Origin: Pseudoalteromonas ulvae UL12
GTDB lineage: Bacteria > Pseudomonadota > Gammaproteobacteria > Enterobacterales > Alteromonadaceae
NCBI RefSeq assembly: GCF_014925405.1
Contig: NZ_AQHJ01000035.1
Location: forward strand, 682,001 to 746,000
DNA: 64,000 bases
Reading direction: 5' to 3'
In this document: positions 10,801-18,344 of the stretch, piece after piece
Position numbering within the stretch: the stretch's first letter is position 1
Layout: the number at the start of each line of letters is the position of its first letter
Notes under the pieces: model-generated
Seen by the model: only the letters and a program-made list of their open reading frames with translations
The model's database searches: none
Told to the model about the DNA's origin: nothing
Program-made: the position numbers and the translations under genes

Positions 10801-10889
10801 ATCGCCAATTAACGCTTGCCAGTCACAATGCTGACCTCACCAATAGTCAATTACGTTTAGCATCATCTTTACTGACAATATTGAATTGA
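7863..10889 (+). CDS. vgrG: VgrG spike protein (TssI) with long C-terminal extension, paralogue 2
   Basis: This 1008-residue VgrG is a close paralogue of the preceding gene over the gp27/gp5 core (residues 1 to about 540). It shares the GGTNEGMHFPLRKGTRVL segment and the final ~160 residues (YEIVREPAPGATFSFKGDGLPT onward). It lacks the CBM-like and helical inserts. In their place it has a glycine/tyrosine-rich stretch with repeated YxFGNGYxExH units near residues 610 and 700. The start follows GGGAGACGGAAA. An 88-base AT-rich gap separates it from the first vgrG, long enough for a separate promoter. The pattern suggests duplication followed by exchange of the middle segment. Confidence 0.9.
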   Translation: MNNYYFTFEVTGHAADLFEVQYFQGQEGLSQLFHFDIDLKCADVNFDSNVLVNQTAQFTFYFNNQPLRVIQGVINQFEESQYVVDGVLFKAKLVPKAWCLSAFESNEVYLDQTVEQTITTILEEVGLTASEFRFDLKQHYRSWPFRLQYSETHLNFLQRIIEREGIYYYFDAKEENAVLVFCDNLQSHQTVQAAPLIYQPANMRLTDHIDYVSSFICRQQSIPKKVILRDFNEALPSLDVRGEIEVDSQGIGEINIYGLNILTPEEGDQLCQIHANAYRCHKEQYILQSELATMGSGLLFSLQCHPRLVFNNPLYLIETISHEGANLHAFQSVESTSLPVGYQNTVTACSNQFDYVPLKQASKPEINGTLNGIIDSETDGEYAELDEYGRYKIKLPFDRKDREGGKASHWIRMIQPYGGTNEGMHFPLRKGTRVLLSFIGGDPDKPVIAGTISDLGEQSSLVRAENSTNSMIKTAGGNKIEIEDKQGKNRIKLECPTNQTYMHLGAPNHDGSGFVLLTQGIERKDIQGGQRLTTQVLGESATSSYTLTSQGQATDYSDIHQFQVIDHAGQSVETLTTQMEISGDYLIERRCGPKYIFTDGNEHVYGGGDVYGFGNGYEEAHWREGNNGGVHSDEVFNILGDSGEVFEQQEDGSWSRSYNKTIPGAQRFEPGDHQIEKVWSDTFSYQNGNNYAWGDTCDYEFGNGYAESHVETDDDGMPVNAINKTDWPYDLAIPKASEDNPHLVEVGAINGVYVKLDGGSTGVEKSIGNSYEYSHGKSVSVSYICDEEEHSYGGEKYEATYTKDGKLVGSEHKKNGVCTEIEQTPDGDFKEETISDVSGVGKVTTTNVYAYGAPVSYEIVREPAPGATFSFKGDGLPTIEMKMEIDVGATEISTHIGGMSNTVEIEALGMKNEVSISGAIMTNTIELSACPLETEIKTGDDGLEIKAWIGPLKTEMEARALKLKAEEGIKMEKEVMYLLNRQLTLASHNADLTNSQLRLASSLLTILN

Positions 10890-10892
10890 TGA

Positions 10893-13793
10893 ATGAAAAT
10901 AATTAAATCATTGCAAGCGTCTTTATTGAATAAAACGTTTCAATACAATCATAAACATTTTTTTGTCCTTTCTTCTTTATGGGGATTTCGGCTAGATTCT
11001 GGCGAGGCCGTACTCGAGCAAGATCTCTGGCAAGCAATTGGTGAATCTTTAGGTAAAAATACCTTGCTCGATCAGGCCATGCCGAAAGATCAAGCTGAGT
11101 ATTTAGTCTTTGGCTCAGCGCAATCGCTACAGGAGCGTCCCACTGGGCAACTTGATGTTGTGGTCGAGTTTGCTGGGTTGAAAAAGCACTTAGTTGTTTA
11201 TGGCGACCGTTATTGGAAAGGCGCTGGAGCATTTAGTTACCCATCTGAGCCGACTCCATTTACTACAATGCCAATTGATTACCAACATGCCTTTGGTGGT
11301 GAGACTGAACATTATAATACTGAAGGGTTAGGCTGCGCCGAGATAGAAAAAAATAATATTTGCTTACATTGGCTGGCTAATATTGAACACGCAAATCATC
11401 CGGTGACATCTAAAGCCAATGATTATCAACCGGCTTCATTTTTGCCTCTTGATCAGTCGTGGCCGATGCAACAAGCGCTATGCGGTACATATGATGATGA
11501 GTATCTGCAAAATCATATGCCCGGTTTAGCTCCTGATATTGATTGGCGTTTTTTTAATGTGGCCGCTCAGGATCAACGGTTTGACGGTTACCTTCATGGA
11601 GATGAACCCTTTGCGATTAGTGGTATGCACCATCAAAAAGGCCTTTTAAAAGGCGTGCTACCAAAGGTTAAGCCGCGTGGGTTTATTGTTCGAAAGCCAC
11701 ACGAAAAAATTGAAGCAATCGAGCTTATCGATCAGTACTCCCCCCCAGATATCACACAGTTTGAAGAATTAGAATTTAAGTTAGACACGGTTTTATTTTT
11801 TCCTAATGATAATTTAGGTGTGGTTATTCATCGGGGTTCGACGCAAGTAAGTCATCCACAAGGGCAAGATATCGAAGGACTCCTGTTAGCTCATCAAGGT
11901 TTAACAGAGAAAGATAAACCGCAGCAATTTTACTTTGATGACTACTGCAACCGTACAAACCCGGCGTTGAGTTACAAATATCTACTTGATTCTCGCTCTT
12001 TATTGCCGATTAATATTCAATGTGGTTTTCAAGCTTTCCAAGAGAATATCCCAAATGAGGCTTCGTTAGCCGATAATATGTCGACATTTGCTGGTGGACA
12101 AAAAGATGCCGCTGAGCTTAAAGCCGCGCAAGCAATTGAGCAGCAAGAACAAGAATTAAGGCAATTAGGCAAAAACGATGAAGCTGAGCAATTAAAAAAT
12201 GCCACAGGGGCTAAAAAGAATTCCCAGCCGCTTCCTGCAGAAGCGGTTAAACTCGCGGCAATAGCCGATAAAATATTGCCCGGTGCAAAAGATGGAAAAA
12301 TCACCGCGCAAAATATCGACCTGACGTCATTGAATATGGATGCAATGGAAGATATGAATAACGCCATGGTCGATATGGCAAAGCAGAAAAAACAAGCAGC
12401 CATTGACGAACTGACACAGCAAATTGCCCGGTTGAAAAAAGAGGCAGCCTTTGTTCCTGGTATTCAATCATCAATTGCTCAGCTTGAAAATATTCTAGAA
12501 GAATTAACTCTACCACCTGTACTGCCAAGGGTTAATAAGCAAGATTTAGCAAATATAAGAGCAAGCATCCAACAAGCATCTCAGCCAATGGCTGAGATGC
12601 TCGCTAATCGTCAAACAGCAGTCATTGGGCTCTCGGATGAACAAAAAGATAAACTGAGCACACTGCAAGACAAAGTGAATTCGCCAGATATTGACAATAA
12701 ACTCAGTGATGCATTCGATTTTATAAAAGACAGTTATTTAACGGGGGCGCATTTCATCAACCGCGCTCGCTCCCCTCATCCACAACAAGAACATAAAAAA
12801 GTACACAGCCTAGTGAATGCTTTAAATGAACAGCTGCCACTGACTGATTATGACTACGCTTTTTGCACAATAAAAGGGCTTAGCTTTAAGCAAATCAGCC
12901 TAGTTGCTGCTTACTTTGAGTTTTCCAATCTGGAATCACTTGTATTTGAACAGACAGATCTTCGATTTGTGAATTTTGCAAATAGTAAGCTCAAACATTC
13001 TTTTTTTACCGCGTGTTTAATGACTTCAGTCAATTTAGGCGCAGGAGTGTATGACTCATGTCATTTTAATCAAATCCAATTTGATGAGGTGACCTTTGCT
13101 AAGTCTGTGTTTAGACAGTGTACTTTCACTGAATGCACCTTTAGTGAACGCCAAGATGCGTGGTTAGAAACACAGCTGATTGGTTGCCGATTTGTTCATT
13201 GCACTCTCAAAAAACAACAATTTATAGAGTTAAATTCACCCGAATGTGAGTTCATAGAATGTGATTTAACTGAGAGTAATTTTATCAAACCCATTTTAAG
13301 CCATAGCATGTTTAAACAATGCTGTTTAGATAGCGTGAATGTCGTAATGGGGCAGTTAGATAACGTCAGTTTTACTCAGTCGATGTTAACCAATACGCGG
13401 TTTGTTGGTGGGTGCCAAATGCAGCATTGTAATTTTAATGGGGCGACCGTTCATGGGAGTAATTTAAGAGAATGCGATTTAACCGCGACAACCTTTGTTC
13501 AAAGTGATGTCTCGTCCTCGGACTTTGGTGGCTCACTTTTAAATCATGTGAACTTTCATCATAGTATTGCAAAGCAAAGCCAGTTTTGTGAAACCAAGCT
13601 GCGTCAGTGTAATTTCACTAAGGCTGACTTATTTGAAGCAAACCTGATGAATGCAGATTTAAGAGATAGCCGTTTTAACAATGCCAATATGTATAACGTC
13701 AATTTTTTAAATGCCACTGTCGCCAAAACCGATTTTGGCGGTGCTAATTTAGAAAAAACATTGTTTGAAAATTGGAGGCCCATTTTTGAATAA
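10893..13793 (+). CDS. DUF2169 protein fused to coiled coil and pentapeptide repeats (T6SS accessory)
   Basis: This 966-residue protein has three parts. Residues 1 to about 340 are a DUF2169 domain (WGFRLDSG, GDRYW, YQHAFGGE, PLDQSWPMQQALCGTYDDEY, DWRFFNVAAQDQR). Residues about 405-540 are rich in A, E, K and Q and look coiled-coil. From about 660 to the end run pentapeptide repeats (A(N/D)LxN pattern, for example LMNADLRDSRFNNANMYNVNFLNA). DUF2169 proteins occur in T6SS loci beside vgrG, DUF3540 and DUF4150 genes and are thought to act as adaptors that help load effectors onto the spike. The gene starts 3 bases after the vgrG stop. The function assignment rests on context. Confidence 0.82.
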   Translation: MKIIKSLQASLLNKTFQYNHKHFFVLSSLWGFRLDSGEAVLEQDLWQAIGESLGKNTLLDQAMPKDQAEYLVFGSAQSLQERPTGQLDVVVEFAGLKKHLVVYGDRYWKGAGAFSYPSEPTPFTTMPIDYQHAFGGETEHYNTEGLGCAEIEKNNICLHWLANIEHANHPVTSKANDYQPASFLPLDQSWPMQQALCGTYDDEYLQNHMPGLAPDIDWRFFNVAAQDQRFDGYLHGDEPFAISGMHHQKGLLKGVLPKVKPRGFIVRKPHEKIEAIELIDQYSPPDITQFEELEFKLDTVLFFPNDNLGVVIHRGSTQVSHPQGQDIEGLLLAHQGLTEKDKPQQFYFDDYCNRTNPALSYKYLLDSRSLLPINIQCGFQAFQENIPNEASLADNMSTFAGGQKDAAELKAAQAIEQQEQELRQLGKNDEAEQLKNATGAKKNSQPLPAEAVKLAAIADKILPGAKDGKITAQNIDLTSLNMDAMEDMNNAMVDMAKQKKQAAIDELTQQIARLKKEAAFVPGIQSSIAQLENILEELTLPPVLPRVNKQDLANIRASIQQASQPMAEMLANRQTAVIGLSDEQKDKLSTLQDKVNSPDIDNKLSDAFDFIKDSYLTGAHFINRARSPHPQQEHKKVHSLVNALNEQLPLTDYDYAFCTIKGLSFKQISLVAAYFEFSNLESLVFEQTDLRFVNFANSKLKHSFFTACLMTSVNLGAGVYDSCHFNQIQFDEVTFAKSVFRQCTFTECTFSERQDAWLETQLIGCRFVHCTLKKQQFIELNSPECEFIECDLTESNFIKPILSHSMFKQCCLDSVNVVMGQLDNVSFTQSMLTNTRFVGGCQMQHCNFNGATVHGSNLRECDLTATTFVQSDVSSSDFGGSLLNHVNFHHSIAKQSQFCETKLRQCNFTKADLFEANLMNADLRDSRFNNANMYNVNFLNATVAKTDFGGANLEKTLFENWRPIFE

Positions 13794-14847
13794 ACACTTA
13801 CTTGAAAAACAAATTAAGGGAAAAGCAGACGTTCCCCCGATGATTGATAGTCAGTCTTTTAAACGGCAAGATTTATCGAATGTCGATTTATCTGGCGGCG
13901 TATTTTCAAAGTCAGAGTTTATGGGGGCAGATTTTTCTGGGAGCAATTTGTCACAGGCGAGTTTTGTTGATTGCGATTTCAGCCAAGCAATATTGAATAA
14001 TACACGCCTTGATGAAACAAATTTTATGCGCTGTATTTTCAACGACGCACAGTTAAGCGAGCTTTCAATTAAGCAGACTAATTTTATTGAAAGTGATGTG
14101 AGTCATGCCAACTTTAGTTATGCGACGTTTTGCCAAATTAATTGTGTGAAGAGTCTATTTAATTCAACTAATTTTACCGGTGCAAATTTTAAAGAGTCGA
14201 ATTTTGTCGATAGTGATTTTTCTGCTGCAAACCTTGAATCATCGACGCACTTTAGAACTAACTTTATCAATATTATTTTTTCTGATATTCGCTTAAATAG
14301 TGCGATTCTTGAATTAGTACTTTTCCAAAATGCCATATTTACCGCATTTGATTTTACTAAAGTGAATTTTAAGATATGTCAGTTTAGAGAATCAAAATTA
14401 GAGCAGTGTAATTTTTCTCAATGTGATTTAACACAAACAGGCTTTATGGAAGCTGAGCTTACATCGGCTAACTTTAATCAAGCAGTACTAAATAACACCC
14501 TTTTTATCAAGGCGAACTTAACTCAATGTGATTTTAGTTGGACACATTTAGAGCAGGCTCTCTTTAATGAAGCTAAACTCAATGAAGCCAAATTTATTGG
14601 TGCAAATTTAAAGCAAGCTCAATTAGTCAAAGCGCAAATAAAAGGCAGTAATTTTGAAGGTGCAAACCTGATGTATGCAGATTTTTCTCATGCAGACTTG
14701 TCTAATAGTCATTTTAAAAAAGCTGAACTGTTTCGATGTAATTTGCACGCAGTCATCGAAAACCATACCGATTGGCAACAAGCAAACCGAACAGCTGCGC
14801 TGGAAACTGATACTAAAAAAGCACAGGCCGAATCATTTAAGGCTTAA
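13786..14847 (+). CDS. Pentapeptide-repeat protein of the T6SS accessory block
   Basis: The protein is almost entirely pentapeptide repeats (residues ~30 to 335, with units such as ADFSG, SNLSQ, ASFVD, ANFSY, ANLKQ), which predict a right-handed quadrilateral beta-helix. I choose a TTG start at 13786 because GGAGG lies 7 bases upstream at the end of the preceding gene; this gives 353 residues and an 8-base overlap with the DUF2169 gene's stop. Pentapeptide partners commonly accompany DUF2169 in T6SS effector loci. Whether it is a structural adaptor, an immunity factor or an effector cannot be decided from sequence. Confidence 0.75.
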   Translation: MNKHLLEKQIKGKADVPPMIDSQSFKRQDLSNVDLSGGVFSKSEFMGADFSGSNLSQASFVDCDFSQAILNNTRLDETNFMRCIFNDAQLSELSIKQTNFIESDVSHANFSYATFCQINCVKSLFNSTNFTGANFKESNFVDSDFSAANLESSTHFRTNFINIIFSDIRLNSAILELVLFQNAIFTAFDFTKVNFKICQFRESKLEQCNFSQCDLTQTGFMEAELTSANFNQAVLNNTLFIKANLTQCDFSWTHLEQALFNEAKLNEAKFIGANLKQAQLVKAQIKGSNFEGANLMYADFSHADLSNSHFKKAELFRCNLHAVIENHTDWQQANRTAALETDTKKAQAESFKA

Positions 14848-14858
14848 GGTAGGTACAA

Positions 14859-15506
14859 ATGAATGAGCAACATAATGTCGTGTCAATTCAATCAAGTGGG
14901 ACGAATCTTGAAACGGCACGGATCAAGTTTATACAAAATACTCATTGCGTATTACAAAGTGACCAAGGAATACATCATGCCGAGGTTGCTGCAAGTTGCT
15001 TGTTAACCCCTGCGATTGGCGATTTAGTGTTAATTTGTAAAAACTCAGATAGCACATTTGTGCTGTCAATTTTGCAACAAGCAACTGAGAACGCAAAAAT
15101 TGCTATTTCGGGAGATTTAGATATCAGCGTGAAAGGTCAAGTATCGATCAGTGCTCGTGCAGATCTGAATCTGATGACTGAGAGCACCCTCCAGCAGTCA
15201 GCAAAAAAACTAGAACAAACTTCACAGCATCACTCAATAACCGCAGAACAATTTAATCTATCAACCTTAAAAGCTGCTATGTCGACTAAAGAAGCACAAG
15301 TACATGCACAGCAGTGCCATTGTTTTATTGGTAGAGTTTATCAAAAAGCCGATCAAGTAATGAGATGGGTTGAGACCATCGAAACGGCACATATTGGCAA
15401 TCTTGTTCAATCCATCAAGCACACATGGAATGCGCGTAGCCGCCAAACAATCATCACCGCTAAAGAAGATGTCAAAGTGGATGCACAACGGATACACATG
15501 GGGTAA
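14859..15506 (+). CDS. DUF3540 domain protein (T6SS accessory)
   Basis: The 215-residue protein matches DUF3540: an N-terminal beta-rich half with a LTPAIGDLVLIC segment resembling the OB fold of VgrG-type proteins, a middle of short beta repeats (SGDLDISVKGQVSISARADLNLMTES), and a C-terminal FIGRVYQKADQVMRWVETIE helix. DUF3540 genes are characteristically next to DUF2169 and DUF4150 genes in T6SS effector modules. The start is preceded by AAGGTAGG. The next gene begins 3 bases after the stop, so the two are probably coupled. Confidence 0.82.
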   Translation: MNEQHNVVSIQSSGTNLETARIKFIQNTHCVLQSDQGIHHAEVAASCLLTPAIGDLVLICKNSDSTFVLSILQQATENAKIAISGDLDISVKGQVSISARADLNLMTESTLQQSAKKLEQTSQHHSITAEQFNLSTLKAAMSTKEAQVHAQQCHCFIGRVYQKADQVMRWVETIETAHIGNLVQSIKHTWNARSRQTIITAKEDVKVDAQRIHMG

Positions 15507-15509
15507 GTA

Positions 15510-15920
15510 ATGTTTGCAAAGACTCAAATGGGAGGAATGGATTTTGCGTTTCCTGATGTGTGTTTAACACCTATCCCAAGTCCAGTAGGGCCTATTCCAA
15601 CCCCCATTCCTTACCCAAATATTGCTGTGCCAATGACAGCAATTCCTAGTCAATTTAAAGTCTTGACTATGTGTATGCCAAATCACAATTTAATGACCAT
15701 TACACCAATGAGTAACGGCGACAATGCTGGGCTGATGATGAACCCTTTATCAGGCATGGTTATGGGGCCACAACGAAATTTGTTTGGTAGTGTCAAAACG
15801 TTAATCGGGGGCTTACCAGCCACTAAAATGCTCAGTCCATCAGGGCAAAATGGTGTCAGTCCAGGCGCGTTTGGTATGAGCCTGGTCCCAAGTCAAATTA
15901 AATTACTGATCATGGCTTAG
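15510..15920 (+). CDS. DUF4150 PAAR-like spike tip protein
   Basis: The 136-residue protein is proline-rich with the DUF4150 pattern: DFAFPDVCLTPIPSPVGPIPTPIPYPNIA, then VLTMCMPNHN and a terminal GVSPGAFGMSLVPSQIKLLIMA. DUF4150 is a PAAR-like family whose members sharpen the VgrG spike and often carry a C-terminal toxin. Here the protein ends at the PAAR-like domain, so no fused toxin is present. Cysteines in the CLTP and CMPNH segments are candidate metal ligands of the PAAR-like cone. The block DUF2169-pentapeptide-DUF3540-DUF4150 is a known cargo-loading arrangement. Confidence 0.83.
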   Translation: MFAKTQMGGMDFAFPDVCLTPIPSPVGPIPTPIPYPNIAVPMTAIPSQFKVLTMCMPNHNLMTITPMSNGDNAGLMMNPLSGMVMGPQRNLFGSVKTLIGGLPATKMLSPSGQNGVSPGAFGMSLVPSQIKLLIMA

Positions 15921-15938
15921 CTTCTTATAGGAACGAAT

Positions 15939-17744
15939 ATGAAAGTCTCTTTTGCGGTTAAACTGGGTATTTTAATGATTGTATTAATGACTGCTTTAGT
16001 TGGCAGCATTTTAGTGTACTTTTATCAATATTCGTTGCAAACGTTACACAATGATCTAAAACAGTCGATTGGCGATGTGACCCGTACGTCAGCATTTATT
16101 TTTAAAGAAGAAGAGCGCGATATTATTCATTCATTGAAGCAGCAGCTTCATGATGAATTGTCCGAAAACTACCTGGAGGCTGTGAATCAATTTAGCTTAT
16201 TAGAAGAAGGCTCAACAGAGCTACTTCTCACAGAGCAGCAATCTCAAAATCTCCATAATACGCTTGATTTTCAGTACATTGTGCAGTTACTACGCCGAGT
16301 GCAAGAAGGGAGTCGAAATAGAATTCGCTCTCTTCAGTTGTTGCCACAAACTAATGTGTTAGATGATAACCCATCAAGAGCAGCTTGGGCGTATCTGATG
16401 GTTAAAGTGCCTAATGTGGCTCCTGAGCAGGCGTTAATCTTTTTAGCCGACTCTAATTATGAAAAAGATAACTTCTCTGAAGGAGGCAATCCAATCGGAA
16501 ACCTCTATAAAGCCCCTGCATTTTTTACTCTGCCATTCAAAGGCCAAATAGGTGTTGCAGATAACTGGTATACCGATGAATTTGGTACAGTATTAACGGC
16601 TGTGGTACCAATAAAGTCAGACAATGGTGAGGTCATTTCTATTTTGGGGATCGATTATGATGTTGGTGCTTTTCAAGACCGTATTGAAAAACAAAAGCGC
16701 ATTAGTTGGACTGCATTTGCGGTCTCTTTAGCCCTCGCATTTTTAATCACGGGCATTATTACCGCTTGGGTGTCTATCCCATTAACTAAGTTAAAATCTG
16801 GTGCTGAGCAGCTATCAAAACAAGACTTTAATCACCGCGTTATCATTAAAAGTAATGATGAATTTGGGGTATTAGCCAATACACTCAATCAAGTCAGCCA
16901 AACTTTGGGTGAGTTCACCAGTGATCTTGAGGCGATTGTTGCTGAGCGTACTGCTCAGCTTACTAAGGCAAATGAAAAAGTACAGCAATTAAATAGTATG
17001 CTTAGTGCTGAGAATAAGCATTTAGGTGCCGAAGTTGATAATTTATTAGTTTTACGGCAAAAATTTATGCCGCATATAAATAGCCAACTAAGAATAGGTG
17101 ATTATGAATTAAGTTTAAATCACTTAGCATCTCGCAGTGTAGCGGGGGATTTTTGGCAAATAGTAACGGATAAAGAAGGTCAAAAATTACTCTTTTTTGG
17201 ACAAGTTTCTGGAGGAGGGTTAGAGACAGCTTCCCTTACTTTGCAGATTCAAAGTTTATTGCAATATCAAAGTGGTAATATCGAAAGTAGGCTTCGCGGC
17301 GTGAATCAAATGGTGGTTGAGCAGAGCAAATTGTTAAAGTCACAGTTTTTGGTAAAACTGCAAGCCATTCAATTTGAAAAAGAGCAGCTCAAGGTATGGG
17401 GTCAATGCGAAGATCCTATTTTGTTTAACCAAGGCAGTGTCAAAGAAATCGAGTTATACCCGGATAATTTCGTTTTGGGAATAAACAATAAAATAGAATT
17501 AAAAGACCACCTTATTAAGTTGCAAAGTGATACACATTTGCTTCTCTATTCATCAGGTTTTAGGCAAGCTCTATTGAAACTTACCAATCGATCGCAAGAC
17601 TTCAAAAACGGCTTAGAACTGATCCAAGCAAGTGAATTACGAAATAAAACAGCTCAACAACTTCTTGAGCAGTTTGGTGAGCAGCCTTGGTTTAGTGACT
17701 TTGCAAGTGATATTAGTTTCTTAAGTATTCGAAGGTTAAGTTGA
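15939..17744 (+). CDS. Membrane sensor with HAMP and degenerate SpoIIE/PP2C-type phosphatase domain
   Basis: The 601-residue protein has a first membrane helix (about 8-30), an extracytoplasmic Cache-like sensory region (about 35-250), a second helix (about 257-279), HAMP (about 280-330), a coiled-coil linker, and a SpoIIE-like domain (about 385-600). The first metal-binding motif is kept (AGDFW, D404), as is the final D591 (SDISFL). However, the GDVSGHG position reads GQVSGGG (Q422) and the YTDG position reads YSSG (S539). Family knowledge makes these aspartates important for Mn/Mg binding, so catalysis may be impaired. A STAS gene overlaps its 3' end, as in RsbU/RsbV-type partner switches. 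The location suggests control of the T6SS. Confidence 0.78.
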   Translation: MKVSFAVKLGILMIVLMTALVGSILVYFYQYSLQTLHNDLKQSIGDVTRTSAFIFKEEERDIIHSLKQQLHDELSENYLEAVNQFSLLEEGSTELLLTEQQSQNLHNTLDFQYIVQLLRRVQEGSRNRIRSLQLLPQTNVLDDNPSRAAWAYLMVKVPNVAPEQALIFLADSNYEKDNFSEGGNPIGNLYKAPAFFTLPFKGQIGVADNWYTDEFGTVLTAVVPIKSDNGEVISILGIDYDVGAFQDRIEKQKRISWTAFAVSLALAFLITGIITAWVSIPLTKLKSGAEQLSKQDFNHRVIIKSNDEFGVLANTLNQVSQTLGEFTSDLEAIVAERTAQLTKANEKVQQLNSMLSAENKHLGAEVDNLLVLRQKFMPHINSQLRIGDYELSLNHLASRSVAGDFWQIVTDKEGQKLLFFGQVSGGGLETASLTLQIQSLLQYQSGNIESRLRGVNQMVVEQSKLLKSQFLVKLQAIQFEKEQLKVWGQCEDPILFNQGSVKEIELYPDNFVLGINNKIELKDHLIKLQSDTHLLLYSSGFRQALLKLTNRSQDFKNGLELIQASELRNKTAQQLLEQFGEQPWFSDFASDISFLSIRRLS

Positions 17745-18082
17745 TGGAAATAGTTGATTTGAACTTTCAGTTTGATAAAAATAATAACAGAATTGTGTTT
17801 AATGCAGAGTGTCGATTATCAAGTATTTCTCAGCAAAAGGCTGTACATTCGCTACTACAATACTTAAGCAGAGAACATGTAAGCATGTTTACTCTTGATA
17901 TGAGTGTGATTGAAATACTTGACTTAAGTGCAGAGTTATTCATTTATCAAATAGTAAAATTACTCAAAAAAAATAAAGATAAATTTTTGATTATACGGAC
18001 TAATGATCAAAGCTATCAACAACGTAAACTGATTAAAAATATTCTTAAAATAGACCAAAATATTCAATTAGAATTTGTCTAG
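17744..18082 (+). CDS. STAS-domain protein (anti-sigma-factor-antagonist-like)
   Basis: The 112-residue protein has the STAS pattern: an N-terminal strand pair, a MFTLDMSVIEILDLSAELFIYQIVKLLKK segment, and a C-terminal VRT-like strand (FLIIRTNDQS). Ser62 in DLSAE lies where SpoIIAA/RsbV proteins carry the phosphorylated serine. I take the ATG at 17744, which shares its first base with the TGA stop of the upstream SpoIIE-like gene; a TTG three bases earlier is less likely. The pair suggests a partner switch in which the phosphatase-like protein acts on or binds this protein. No serine kinase gene is visible in the window. Confidence 0.7.
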   Translation: MEIVDLNFQFDKNNNRIVFNAECRLSSISQQKAVHSLLQYLSREHVSMFTLDMSVIEILDLSAELFIYQIVKLLKKNKDKFLIIRTNDQSYQQRKLIKNILKIDQNIQLEFV

Positions 18083-18296
18083 AAAAATTACAGCTATTTA
18101 AAACAGGTCAACAACCCGACTCAAATAAAAAATATTCTTAAACGAGTTGATATCAAGTATATGTTTGATTTATTAATTCTAAATATACAGCAGCTAGAAA
18201 ACGGTCAGGGCCAAGGTAATCAGTTTTGACTACAACCAGTCTCTCAGGTGTTGTTTTGGGTTATGCCTTTGACTTGGGTTATCGGCAGAGAAAAAT

Positions 18297-18322
18297 AAAA
18301 ATGCCTGATAACAGGCATTTTT
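18297..18322. terminator. Bidirectional Rho-independent terminator
   Basis: AAAAATGCCTG and CAGGCATTTTT form a perfect 11-bp stem around an ATAA loop, with A- and T-runs at either end. It lies between the converging STAS gene (ends 18,082) and chemoreceptor gene (ends 18,345), so it can stop transcription from both sides. The 214 bases before it hold no other recognisable feature. Confidence 0.85.
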
Positions 18323-18344
18323 ATGGATATCAAAATAGTGCAGG

